A DNA stretch of 64,000 bases from Solenopsis invicta (lineage: Eukaryota > Arthropoda > Insecta > Hymenoptera > Formicidae): NCBI RefSeq assembly GCF_016802725.1, contig NC_052666.1, forward strand, positions 23,961,497-24,025,496, read 5' to 3'. The position numbers and the translations under genes are program-made. Below are positions 1 to 12,600 of the stretch, one piece after another. The stretch's first letter is position 1. Each line of letters opens with the position of its first letter. The notes beneath the pieces are model-generated. The model was not told the origin of the DNA. It did not search any database and was given only the letters and a program-made list of their open reading frames with translations.

Positions 1-340
1 GCTGTAAAACACTGCCGACATTTTTGTACACTGCCGACAATGCTTATTGTTAGTCAATGCCTACAATGCCGTCAATCCTATATTAAAATTAAGGCAATGC
101 CATGCAATTATGAACACTACCGCGTGCCCATTATCATACGCCAATGCCTGCACAAGAATTCTAAAGCTTTCCCGAAGAATTCAAAAATTTTTGTGCTCAA
201 CCCCATGATCGAAAAACCGACTCTGAAGTGAGCTCACCACTCCCCAACCACTGACGACAATGCCGTCAATATTATAGGTCACTGCTTACTTTTTTCGGCA
301 GTCCACTGCCGAAATTTTGTACACCAATGCCGGCTGTGAA
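1..340. repeat. CTGCCGACA-rich repeat segment
   Basis: The motif CACTGCCGA followed by about eight T-rich bases and TGTACAC occurs at 9-43 and again near 305-335, in the same orientation, with CAATGCC words scattered between. This suggests a repeat unit with a direct terminal repeat, or a decayed tandem array, cut by the left window edge. No coding content. Confidence 0.4.
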
Positions 341-1585
341 TTTCCCCTCGCTTAAACACAAACTAACTTCAACAAATGATTAAAAATGTGATTGAAAATC
401 GAAACTACCGTAACCGCGCAGTACTGGTCGTAATTCTGAAAATTTGTAAGTCAAAATAATTGTAATTAAATCACATTCTCGAATTCCTAAAAAGGAAAGT
501 AGAGTTACAAACGATTAAAACTTGATCGGGGATCCCCTCACGTATTTTTCACGTATTCTACAGCAATTAAACATGTAATATACATTTCTTAGAGCTCTAT
601 AGATCGTTTCTCGCGTATCTTGTCTATCTTCGTTTCCTAACGTGTGCCCAAGTTTCCATGCCAGAGCGTTCGTGCGCGTGTTTAAGCGTGCTCTGATGTC
701 GCCGATCATTCCTCCTTTATTCGCAATCACCGAGCACACCGTATCTGTTGTCGAGGCTCTGACGAGACTACGTTCATTACGGCTTCGTTACCGAGTCCCT
801 ACGTTTCGCTCTTTCTCTCTCTCTCTCTCTCTTTCTCTAGTTGTCCGGCCTCAGAGTATTCTATGTCAGAGTATTCTATGTCAGCGCCGATGACATTAAT
901 GATCTTCACAGAATAGCGAGTGTATGCCTCGCGCATTGTGCCGCTCTATGGAAAGCCGACGCGACGCGTTCGCGGGATACTCGATAAGTGGCCGTTCAGC
1001 AAGAAGATCGTCGACGCTCGTCCTTCCTTTTTGTCCCGCCTTCGCGTTTCTACGAGTTTCTCTTACAGCTTCATTGAATCTCGTTTCACCAACGCGCTAC
1101 TATACTCTTTGTACCTCGCGAGAGTGCTTCGTAGTGTGTATTTAGGGAGAGCACCCACGCGCATATCGAATCTCGTGACACGCGGAGCAGCGATACGAGC
1201 AATACTCTATTGAATACTGTACGAAACAATATGCTTTCGAGGAAAGGAATAAGACTCGTAGCTCTGCTGAGCGAAGAAAGCTCATTTACGAAAGGGTAAA
1301 AGTTTCGAAGAAACGCGCATACTATTGTGTAAATAAATAATCCGTTAGTTTTTATAAAATTGAGTATTTATTGTCGAAATGTACTAATACAATTTAATCA
1401 GAAAGAAATCCCCATTATGTTTCAATGTTTTCCTCGGTTTTTCAGGCAAATTGTAGATTGCGACTCGATAGAAAGACTGATTTTTAATTGTAATAAATTC
1501 GTTAAATTATTTTATTATTCTTCCACATTTCTAAATTTCTTATTCGACAAAGTATGCTGCATCGAATGGAACAAATGATAATTCA
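341..1585. other. Intergenic, no gene recognised
   Basis: Moderately GC-rich between about 600 and 1200, AT-rich otherwise. Contains a CT microsatellite (809-840) and an exact tandem duplication of the 15-mer CAGAGTATTCTATGT (852-866 and 867-881). Short open frames have no recognisable protein features. Confidence 0.5.
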
Positions 1586-1589
1586 AAAT

Positions 1590-1960
1590 GAGCTAAAAGT
1601 TACCAAAATTAAAAACTGAAGACTTCTTAAATTTATTCTTTTCTTTTTCTAATCAATGATCAAAAGTTTGGGTTGCGAATACCCGAATTTTCATCTGAAA
1701 ACCAGCTGAAAGAAGAAAACCACGAAAAATTTTGTTTAATAATGGTTTTTGCAGTGAAAATGACTCTATTTTGCTGCAGTTTTAGGTAAATAAATTTCAA
1801 ACGAGTAAGTGGATCCAAATAAACCCTTGCATGAATATTTATTAGAGTTTTATTAATATTCATGTTAAAAAGTTGATTTAAGTTGTCATGCTTCTTATCA
1901 ATTTTGCAAATAAGTACAATAAAACGCGATTTTTAAGAATCAAGAACGAATAAAAAATTA
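1590..1960 (+). repeat. Dispersed repeat family A, copy 1
   Basis: Matches 62663-63060 in the same orientation: shared blocks include GCTAAAAGTTA near the start, TTTTGCTGCAGTTTTAG in the middle and GTTTTATTAATAT near the end. Three inverted copies lie at 5340-5520, 9420-9620 and 43380-43800. Diverged, with no intact ORF; probably an old non-autonomous transposon. Confidence 0.6.
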
Positions 1961-4900
1961 AATAACTAAAATATCTCAATATATTTCGACAATAAATACT
2001 GATTTTCATAAAATATAATGGTTTATTTATTTCTACACTTAATATTTGCAAATGGATCAGAAATAATAATCTTGTGCTTCAGTGGGCCGGCTCTGTTGCG
2101 AATCATGTTTCAACATGTCTCAGTAATATCGTGCGTTGAGTCACGCAGGCTTCCTTTCCTTCTCTCGCACATGTAACGTATAATAATCATGGACACCTTC
2201 CCGAATATAATTAGCGCATTCAGTGCGACGCATCTCACGCCAAAGCGAATTTTACGAGCCGCGCAGTAGCATTTTTTTCTGTCAACGTTAAATCGGTACA
2301 AGAGAAAAAGAGGAGTGCCTTCATCAACAATGAAGGATAGCAAGAACGGGACGGGGAAGACTTCAAGACTGGAATGATCCAAGAGATCGAGATTTTCGTG
2401 GATCCGGATCCAACGGTCAAATTCGATCCTGCATCTCGCGTGTCGAGGCACGCTTCGCTCAAGTGCGCTTCTCTCTCTCTCTAAGTTTCTCTCTCTGCTC
2501 GTAATTTCTCTCTCTTATTCTCTCTGCGCGTCTCTCTTTCTCTCTCGCATATACTCGGCGTCCGTTCTCGTTCACTCGACCAAAACAAAAGAAGCAACTG
2601 GACCAGCTCAGAGCGAGAAGCGAAGGGCAGGCAAGAAGGAGGAGGGAGAAAAAGGAGGAACGAATCTCTGGACAAAGAGGAATCGAGCATAGCCGGAGGG
2701 ACAAAGAGAGAAGCGGAGGATGGCGGGAAGGAGGAAGAGGAGGAGGAGGAGGACGCAGCAAGAGGAAAAAAAAGAAGCAGCGTGAGGAGCAACAAAAGTA
2801 GCCGTGACGCTGTGCAAAACGAACAAACCGAACGAGAGGGGCCCGAAGGGGAAAAAGACGAGGAGATCGGCCCTTCGGGGCGATGCAGAAGGGAATGGGG
2901 GAGTGCACGAAGAAGAGGCGAGGATGGATGGAAGGAGAAGGTGGCAGGGATGTAAGCTGGAGGCTGTACCTCGTCGTACCACCGTTCGTGTTTCGTATTC
3001 ACGACGGAGCTTCGCGAAAATTGACGGAGTTTTCATGCAAAAATCGATCGCATAATGCAAAATAAAATTGAAAATAATCTTGAAAGAATCGAAGATAGAT
3101 TGTCAACTAAGCGCGAAAAGTACTGATAATTTCCGTAGGAAACAAAACTTCTAAAATTTATGTTACGCGATTCGCAAATATTGATATTGCTCGATCGTGA
3201 TATCGTACAATATCGCTTCCCATATTGTGTTATCTGTTTGTGGTTTTCGCGTGGCACAAAGACCTCCGCGAACGTCACGTTCGTCATTGAGTAACTTCGA
3301 GGAATTCTCGATGACTCTTCGTGCCGCTGCTGCAGCGAGCATGTTCAAACGCGTCTTTCGAAAAAGAGGAGAGACGTGTTTCGTAACAAAGATGTCCCAA
3401 TCGGAAGTGAAAAAACAACCGCGTAATTGATTTCGCGGAATTTAAATCTGGGTTAAATCCGCGAGGCTGAGGAACGAGACGTGTTTATTTCAATGAATCT
3501 CGCACGAGAAACGACACACATCCCGTTCAAAGAAACAATATTTTTTTTTTTTTTTTTTCATTGTGGCAGGATAATACAAAGAATCTCGTTAATGTAAAAA
3601 TTCTTGGGGTCATCGATAATAATAAAGTGCGAGTGACGATAGAAACCAGCAGCTCAAACTGAGTTTTCTTTAAATTAAATTTAACATTGTGCAGAGATTC
3701 TTTAATTGATGACTCTCCCTCTCTTTAGAAAGACGAACACGTATTAATCACAGCTTGCATCCGTCATTTGAGCTTCCGCTTATTACTACTGCCGCCGCGG
3801 TAGCTTCTGTAACACGATGGATCGCATCCATAGGTTGCTCCCCATGTTTAATTCTTTTATCTCTTCTTTCTTTGCTCCGGCAGTTGGCATCGATAATTAC
3901 AGAGAAGTTTTTGCATCACGTAAGATCGAAACAATTTGTTTAAAATTTAAATCATTCATCTTAAATAGAGCAAAGTTGATAGAATACCGACTTACAAAAA
4001 TGAAAAGAAATTTATGACATTGAATAAGCTCTAAAAAATTAGTGCGATAAATAGTGCATGACTGGTTTTTTTTTTAACAAATATACTGATTAAGAGAAAA
4101 CTACATGAAAATCACATACATGATAAAACAGTTTGTACTATCCTTACTTTTTATAACAAAATCTAAAACATTTTACTTTTTTTATTATATTTAATGACTA
4201 CAATGGAATTACTAGAATATAACGATAAGTAGAACGAGATACAAGACAATGAAGGCCAGCGATCTTTGTTCATTGCTGGTCGATACGTCCCTGGACCAAC
4301 GAAGAGCAGGAGAGAGGCGAAGAAGAGGGAAGAGGAGGGAAAGAGAAAAAAAACGCAGAACTAGCAAAAGAGGCAAAACCGCGCACGTTGCTTTACTCTC
4401 TTCCTCTCGCTCGTGTCTTATCCTCGTCCTCGTCCTGCTCTTCTCATCGTGAGCCGTGCCTCGGCGTCGGTCGTCTCCACTGGACGCTGTAGTAATGTAC
4501 AGTATGGCAAGACATAGTACGATAATGCGCGGAACTACTCGTGCATCAGTGTATGAGTGAACTCGTAACAACAGGTTGAGGCACTTTGTATCATCTTCCC
4601 GGAACTCGGATCTCCCACGATCCTACTACAAAACTCCTCATATCTTTCCTATTGCTCAAACCTATGTTGACGTTTCGCGCAACAAAACGTCATTATATTT
4701 TTCGTTTTCTTTATTATCTTACTCAAGATCTTACTCAAGAACAAAGAGAGAGAGAGAGAGAGAGAATTTAACTTCCGTTATCTCAATTTACTACAAAATA
4801 TGCAAACTTGCCCGGAGTAGCAGATCGACGAATAAATCTTCAGGAATATCGGAGATATAAAAAAACCGGAAAGTTGTTTTGCAAATGAGCCAAGCATCAC

Positions 4901-5335
4901 GATCAATCCCGTCACCGTGGCGTCGGTGTGTCCTGCTGTGTTTCGCTATGGCATCGTCCTGTGGCGTTGGTATATATGTACCGAGTAAACCTGATAACCA
5001 ACGAACAGCGAGGTTCCCATCTCGTGAAAGTCGAGTCAACTTTAGTCAATGATTCATACTCATTTACTAATCTATGCCAATCTATGCGCCTGTGACCACG
5101 AGGCCGATTTTCCATTTTCTGAATATTAATGCGTTCTGAACGTTAATGACAGTCCCATTAAAAAGTGTATCGAACAATCATTCGATCGATAGGCAATTTT
5201 TTTTACTTATGTTTAGTTGACTCTCTAAGATTTATTTATCAAACGCAATAAATATTCGTGCATATTCATTTAAAAACTATTTATTGCTGCAAAGTATTAT
5301 CATTTACACTGCTAAGCCATTATAGGTCAAAATCT
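1961..5335. other. Intergenic with purine/pyrimidine-skewed blocks
   Basis: No gene recognised. At 2465-2565 the + strand is CT-rich and at 2590-2960 it switches to strongly GA-rich. A second GA-then-CT switch lies at 4290-4450. Open frames of 113-173 codons here are Ser/Pro/Leu or Arg/Glu shadows of these skewed tracts. A poly-T run lies at 3540-3558 and a GA microsatellite at 4745-4764. Confidence 0.5.
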
Positions 5336-5339
5336 TTGT

Positions 5340-5520
5340 TCTTGCACCTGGCTTCGGGCTTAAAATTTGGGTATTTATGATTAAAATTTTTTATTAGAAA
5401 AAAAGATGATAAATCTAAGAAGTCTGCAGTTTATAATAAATTTTGTTTATAGTAAATTTTGATAACTTTTAGCTAGTTGCTGTATAAATAAAACCTTAAA
5501 GAAGTAAAAATTCAGTTATA
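5340..5520 (-). repeat. Dispersed repeat family A, partial inverted copy
   Basis: Inverted relative to the copy at 1590. It shares the AATCTAAGAAG block and the following AACTTTTAGCTAG region with the copy at 43640-43800. Degenerate, non-coding. Confidence 0.45.
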
Positions 5521-5524
5521 TATA

Positions 5525-8335
5525 GATTTATAATCGTGATACAATAGAGAAAGAAATAATTTCATGATAATTAATGATAGATCAATATTATGGGGGGATA
5601 ATAAATTATTTTTATACAAAAATCATCTCAGTTATAATAATTCGATCACGTTCAGCATCGTGAAGAGCTCTTTCACACATCTGATCTAAACGCTTCGTGG
5701 TAATGCTTCGTAATTCAGATAACAACTGCAGATTTATTTTCTTTAACAGAAAATATTTTTGCCGCGCGCGCGTATCGCGGGCGAAGATTTATTTCATAAT
5801 CCAACGTAGAGTGGCCGTAGTGTGGCCTCCTTTATTCCTTCGTCCGTAGGTAATATAAAATATGGTAATTGGCGTCACCGTAGGGATCGGAACGGTTGAT
5901 TTAAATTGCCTAATTGTAAGTTCCTCCCGTTCCACGTCTTCTGGGCAGAGTTGATCGGTAGTTGTGTTCTCCGCGCGGTAGCAACCGCACGTAATAGCAT
6001 TCGGAAGACATGGGCAAAAAGAAGGGGAGGAATAGAAGGGGAGGGAGTAGAGAGAGAGAGAGAAGAGCAGTAGAGCAAAGAAAAAGAAGAAAAGAAAGAA
6101 AAAAGTCGAGCGAGAGGGGAGGGGAAAGCGCGAGAGGCTTATGACTCGGCGAAGAGAAGAGAGAGGTGAAGCGAAGAGGAACATCGGGAGAGATTAAAAT
6201 CGAAAACGAATCTTTCTCCTCCTATAGCCGCAGACAGCATCCTTGTCCCCCTGACTGATTCATGACCTATTCAACGTATCTGTTACAAAACGTGAGAATT
6301 TTACAAAATAACTCGGCCCTCCCAATATAGGAATTATTCTCAATTTTTTGGTTTAACGTACAAGTCGATTAATTGAAAAATTCATGCGCGCGTGAAACGG
6401 AATAAAATTTTTTTCTCATGACGAATAATCCTTGTATTCTCGAGTGTGATTAAACTACAGTATTAATATGCATGGGTCTTCAGTGATAATCCGTAACTCA
6501 ACCTTTTTGTCCGCGAAACAGAATCTTTCTCTCCCCCCCCCTCTCTCCGAGGCTTATCTGAAACTTTATAGCACAGTAGCGAGTGAAAAATGTTTTCAAG
6601 CATCGTCGAGATATTACTTAATTCATTTCACATTTCATTCGGAGATATTCCGCTTTTAAAATAATGCACGGTCATAAAGGAGCTTTATGGAGCCGAATCG
6701 AGATTAGCTCTATGTCCTGGGGAAGAAACCCGGCCTTAACCTCGGGAGGGAGGCCCGGAGGTGATTTTTCTTACACGCACGAGCCGCACACTTTCGGTGC
6801 CGTGGTCGTACACGAACCCCGGCAATCGTTGCGCGAATCGTTGCACGGGATGATTTGACGTAATCGCCTCTCGCCGCGAAAGGATTCGGGGCTACCGCAG
6901 CACGCTTATATCCTGCCACCGTCGTCCCGTCTCGGGGCGTTCTTTTACTTTATTTCCCCGTATGCCTTCTCCTGAACGCCCGTCCTCATGTTCGGCCCGC
7001 CGCCGGCCGCCGCTGCGCTGCGCCGCGCCGTTCGCCCCCGAGGTCACTCGCGTTGCTCGCTTTTTCTCGCGTCGTTCGCGCCTTCGTCTATAAAAATATG
7101 TTTCGCCGGGCGAAAATATTTTATATCTTATGGAATGTTTCGACTAGAATCGCCAGACATCTCCTTTTGAATGATCTTCCTCACAAAGGTTATAACACGA
7201 ATTTTTTAATTAATCACTTACGTACATTGAGTGTTCGACGCAAGTGAGAGAAAATTTAAAGAATAATTTTAGATAATAAAATAAGACGAAAATCTAGGAC
7301 AACAAAATTAGGTTTGAGACTTCGTTTTTCAATTATAAATGTTTAAATATTTATTTATTTTAGATACTTTTTATGTATATGTTTAAATATTCACAATATT
7401 ACTGTATTAATTTAACTTAATTTAATCTTAACGTAACTTTCATCTAGTCAGTTTTTGTAACTTTTAACATAACTAAATTAATTTTATAGGCCATTAACTT
7501 TAATTTAATTTAATTTAAAAAAAAATATTAACTCACTCAATGCTGACAGTAACTAAAAATGTGGCTACAGAAGGTTAAAATAGCCTTTTTTCTTTTAATA
7601 GCTAACATTGATTACGATTCATTGAATGATTATTTATTTATCATACATATCTGTTCGTTCCGATAGTATCGTAAATATACTACGAAAGAAAAGACGATAA
7701 CGCGTAAGGATGTTGTTCTCGTCAAGCTCTCTGACCTTTCGTTCGTTCGCAACTTTATAGTTTCTCGTATCGCGAGTTCCGTCGAACGACCATCTCTTGC
7801 ACTCGTGTGTCCGCGTTCTCCAAATAAAATTGCGTGCGCGCGTGACTTAAACGACAGCTAAAGTTTAAAAGAAGCACGCCAGTTCGATTCAATTCGTCGT
7901 ACAATCCTGGAAAGATTCCCTGCTACCATCGTAAAATCCACGTGGACGCTTTAACAGCACGATCGTATACGCGACGAGAGATCTCTGGCGTCTCGGATTT
8001 GTGATTTACACGTCGTAAAGGCCGCGTGCAAGACCGTATAGACCTGTGCGTGCGTGCGTACGTACGAGTTACCTCTTTCTCTTTCTTTTATTTTTTTCTT
8101 TTTAGCTTCTTTCTCCTTCGCACCATCGCGCGCGAGAGGACACGCATATTTACGTATATCGTGCGTGTCGAGTGTCACATAAGGCACCATAATAACAATC
8201 CTGATGGAGTTTGCCAACATCAGAAATATGGCCTGATGTTGGTCCGCTACGTGTCGACATTGTCAACAATCAAACATTGATGAATGATACTAGAACAGTA
8301 CTGGCAGTTTTGTTAATATATCGAATCGTTTAGTA
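5525..8335. other. Intergenic, no gene recognised
   Basis: GA-rich tract at 6005-6185, a C run at 6530-6541, and a GC-rich patch at 6665-7090 ending with TATAAAAA at 7090-7097 that could be a core promoter on the + strand, though no gene follows. 7385-7545 resembles the right part of the foldback element at 37424-37912. Otherwise AT-rich and featureless. Confidence 0.4.
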
Positions 8336-8338
8336 GTC

Positions 8339-8420
8339 CAGATAGCATGAAACATTGCAGCAATATTGCAATAACGTTGTAACATTGCTGTAATATTGCT
8401 ACAATGTTTCATGCTGCCTG
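8339..8420. mobile_element. Short hairpin element, GCAATATTGC family, copy 1
   Basis: Near-perfect palindrome. CAGATAGCATGAAACATTG at the left returns inverted as CAATGTTTCATGCTGCCTG at the right, with GCAATATTGC-type words in both arms. Relatives lie at 23429-23530 and 53948-54045. Likely a foldback MITE; no coding capacity. Confidence 0.55.
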
Positions 8421-8424
8421 CGGA

Positions 8425-9415
8425 TATTATTTTATAATATAATGCACGTGTCCGGCATCAAATATATGTACTGGTCTTACTTTGGCTTCTCTCTTTAGAT
8501 AATTAGATGACGATATTTTTACTTGCTAATGCAATTATTTTAATAATTATTATAATCGTATTGATTGTTATTATCATACTTAATGTATGTACACGCATAC
8601 ACGAGAAAAAAATTAATTTGTCTGGTAGTAAAAAATACACTCAATTAATTATGTTCTAAGGACTCATAAAAAACCTGTACTTAACATCAAAATTAATTAA
8701 AATATTTAAAAAATGAACGGAAAGAGATGAGACGCTGAACGCCCTGTCATGACGCAAAGAATTAAGAGAAATTTAAAAGTAATAGGCACAAGTAATCTTT
8801 AATTGTATCGTAAAGAAATCAATTGATCAATTTTTGTTATATAAATTTCTGACTTAAATATTAGTTTGAAGCTGTTATTTAAAACTAATATTTAAATTAT
8901 AGAGAGTTATATAACTGCCTATACACCGTAAAATTACAAAGTCGTTTGTATCCTCTGTCAATCAAATCGACCTGTTAAATCGATTATATCGCTTGACAAC
9001 GTCTGACGTAGGAAATAGCGACGTTTCTAGGCGAAGAATCCCTAATAAATAACATAGAATTTGAAGAAAGGGAGAAGGAGGGGAGAAAGAGAACGAGAAT
9101 ATTCTTTCTCATTTCCTCTCTTCTCGCGCACTCTTGCTCGAATCGTATACCAGAGATTTATTGGCGTACGGATTTGCATTTTAAATATGTATGCGAATTG
9201 ATACGGGACATTAAGCGGCCTGAAAAGAATATTCCACCCTCATCACCATCATTATTAATTTTTTTTTTTTTACTTTTCATAGATGGATACTGCATATGCT
9301 TTTTGCGTAAAATTAAAGTTTCAAGATTGTAATAACTTGTCATGTTGATAGAAGTTTTAAAGGATAAATAATTTTCTTAGGAAATCGTCTTATTTGTAAA
9401 GATAAAGAAGTAGCG
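8425..9415. other. Intergenic, nothing seen
   Basis: AT-rich, with a short GA-rich patch at 9060-9095. No gene, RNA or clear repeat structure recognised. Confidence 0.5.
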
Positions 9416-9419
9416 CGTT

Positions 9420-9620
9420 GTGACCTAAATTTTTTGTTGTTTTTTTCTTTGTAGTTGCTTTCAGGACCAAAATTCAAGCATTCGCGACTAAAATTTTTTG
9501 TTGCTAATTAAGAAAAAAAAGAACAAACCTAAGAATCTGTCAATTTTCAAACTTCAATTTTTAACTAATACTGTATAGCCAAAACATTCTTTAAAGAAAC
9601 CTTAAACTGTCAATAGTACT
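9420..9620 (-). repeat. Dispersed repeat family A, partial inverted copy
   Basis: Inverted copy sharing GGACCAAAATTCAAGCATTCGCGA-like sequence and TATAGCCAAAACAT with the copy at 43650-43800 and, reverse-complemented, with 62663-62800. Non-coding. Confidence 0.5.
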
Positions 9621-9624
9621 GATC

Positions 9625-12600
9625 AATAATGAATCAAATACATATTGACAATTTTAAGATTATTTCTGCGATTATGTCATCCATAATTATGGAACACACT
9701 GTGAAAGAATAACGCGCTCTTTTCATGCAATCGTTATTGCAATGCCTTGTCTTATTATCTCAAAAAATTGTCATATCGTCCGGACCGCGCAGAATCTTTC
9801 TTCTAGCTATTTATTTATGAATCTATATTCTTCTTTTACACAATTCACATTCAGACATAATCAAAAGATATATTCTTAATTTTTTTTCTTTTTATATATT
9901 GTTTATAATTTTGTGCCATACACATTCTTGTATACAACAAACAATAAATAGAAAACTGAAGTCGTAGACTGCAGTTAGATGATCGGAGATAGCTAAATTA
10001 CAAACGAATGATTGTCTCAAATTGTTACTCGAATAACGCAATCGAAATTAATGCATATTCCAAATCGAATCCTAGAATCTTCCGCGTATCTCTCAGAAAT
10101 CGCAGTTCATCTGCACCACGCGATCGCGTAAACTGGCGTAAAGTGAGTCATTTCCTTCACAAACGGATCTCGTCATCTGGAATTCCTAGTTCGAAACGCG
10201 CGACGTTGGTGTGTGGTCGTCGTTGCGTGATCGTTCCTCACTCGTCGCGTCCGTTTACCCGTCCCGTTGCGGAACGAATCTCACGTACGAACGTCATAAG
10301 TGTCGAAATCAGCAAAGGGCTGTCGTCTCCACGTCATCCGTTTCATCATCCCGTGGAAAGCGTCCGTCTCACGTAACGTTTGGCCGGCGTTCGGACGAAC
10401 AATATCACGAGTGTCATTTACCATCGAAAAGTATCGTGGGATCATCGGGGGATCGTTGAGAGGCGTGGTCCCGGATCAACGTTACGGATCGAGACAAGTG
10501 ATCCCACCTGCTCGCGACATTTGCGGATGTAATATGATTCGCGTCCGTGTCAACGCCATGATGATTTTTCAATTTATTTGTCGAATGCTCGATATAATAT
10601 TACCGATAAGAAACCACGTTCTCCACGTTGCCAGATGACGCGTCGACCGATTCGTTCAACCGCCTTCTTTTTTCGCGTTGTCAGGCGCGTCTCATATTTA
10701 TTTATAAAATCATTTCGTTTGTGAGTGTGCTGAGAGTACCAAATTTAATCAATTAAAAGATTTATTACAAAAACCAAACAAATCCAAGAAGTTAAATTTA
10801 AGAAACTGTTCAGTATGTAAATTTGTAATTTTTCTCCCGACATCATATGAATTACATGATAGGTATGAGAATAAAATTGTAAGGTTTATTAATATTTCGA
10901 GATCCCATTTAAAAAAATATAAAAGAATTTTTGAGTTTGTCTGACTCTTGCGGGAATTGTATATTTATTATCTATTTATTCTATATCTTACCCTTTTTTG
11001 CAATTTTAATATTGATAAAAAACAAAGAAAGAAATTATTTAAAGCATAAAACAGTAACTTTTTCGCTTTTTTATTTACAAAATTTTATTAGTGACTTTTA
11101 ATAAAAATATTCTTTCTCTTTATATAAATATTGTAATTATATGACGGTTTAGGTTTCGAGATTAATATTTTGAGGAATGTTTAAAAAAAATTAAGAGCCC
11201 TTTGGATTTGTTTGATTCTTATTAGAAATTATATTTTTACCTATTTATATTTATATTTTCCGTTTTCTGTTTGATTCTTGCCAGTACAAAATTGTTCACG
11301 ATGACGCTATTGATAAAAAATGATTTGATGCCATAACTAAGATTTTGGAAAAATTAATTTGTTTGTAGAAAACTCTTCAGTTTTAAAACAATTTAATTCT
11401 TTTAATCAGTTCAATTGTGTATAAATATCGATCAAAAAGGATTTATTGAAATAATGTTTTAATACGAGTGCAGTCAAATGTATTAAAAAATATTGTGCAA
11501 TAGTGTTAAGAAGCATCGTGAAGCAGGATGCTATAATCAAATTAATCATATCAAGAGAAGGGAATTGATCGTTCAGAATGCTCTGGTAAGCGATAATTAC
11601 TTTGTAATTATTTTTTAATTCTTTGCATAGTTGGATCTTGCCGCCAGCGTATAAGCCAAACATATTTCTTTCTAAAAGAAAAAAATGTTTTAAATGTTAC
11701 CGTTCAATTTTCTACTGTGATATAAATAAAATTTTTTTTAAATATGTAAATTGAAAAGAACCAAAGTTTAAATACATATAGACATGATATGCAATTTATA
11801 AGATTCAAAATTTTTAATTCCCCGAAATAATTTTAAGCTCGTCTTATATATATAAATGAACATTAATGTAATTTCCACAAAATACGTGCGTTGAGTAGCA
11901 CATATTGCGGAGTGGTTAATACAATTAAAAACATTGACATTCCTGATTCTTTAATAACGAAAAAAATAGTCGCAATAATTATGAGAAACAATTTTGAACT
12001 AGATAATAATCCGGTGAATAGCAAATAGATATATATTTTTTGAAACAGTAATACGTTTCTAAGAATTGTACTCCGAGACCGGTCGAACCGTGCATGTTTA
12101 CAAAATTCGTCCAAGTTCGCCGAACTGTTTTGCTCGATCCCTGGGCTCGTGTCATACCTATCGCAAACAATACGACGTAGAGTGCTTGTGTGCGTGTGTG
12201 TAAACAGAAAAATATTAGGACAATACGCATGAATGCTCTCATGCGTGTAAGTCGGTGGAAAGCTGCGCCGGTAAGAAATATACAATGAGCTTAAGTCTCT
12301 CGGAAATCCAAATCATCAATTTTTTTGTGAATTTCTTAATTTTGGTAGCAGAACACACACACACACGATTATATGTAATTTATCTCTCTCTTCAATCTTT
12401 TTTGCTTTTTTTGATCTTGTGCGGAAGTTCCAAGTAGACCTTTTCTTTAATTTAACTCGAGTATCTTATGTTAGATTATGACCTCGACAGGCTAAAAAAT
12501 ATCTCAGTTGTGCATATTATTTTCTGAAAAGCCGTATTTTTCGATAGGTGTCTCATGAAAGTATTTTGTTTGGCCTTTAAACTTGATATATTTTCAGCAG

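Noticed and set aside
2459..3060. Three overlapping minus-strand frames of 149-173 codons
   Set aside because: Ser/Leu/Pro-rich readings of a purine-rich tract in several frames at once, which is what nucleotide skew produces without coding selection.
7090..7097. TATAAAAA as a core promoter
   Set aside because: No gene or leader follows on the + strand; in this base composition such words are common.
11406..12285. Two hydrophobic minus-strand frames that first suggested a chemoreceptor fragment
   Set aside because: No conserved receptor motif, no convincing splice junction joining them, and AT-rich DNA gives Ile/Leu/Phe-rich frames by chance.
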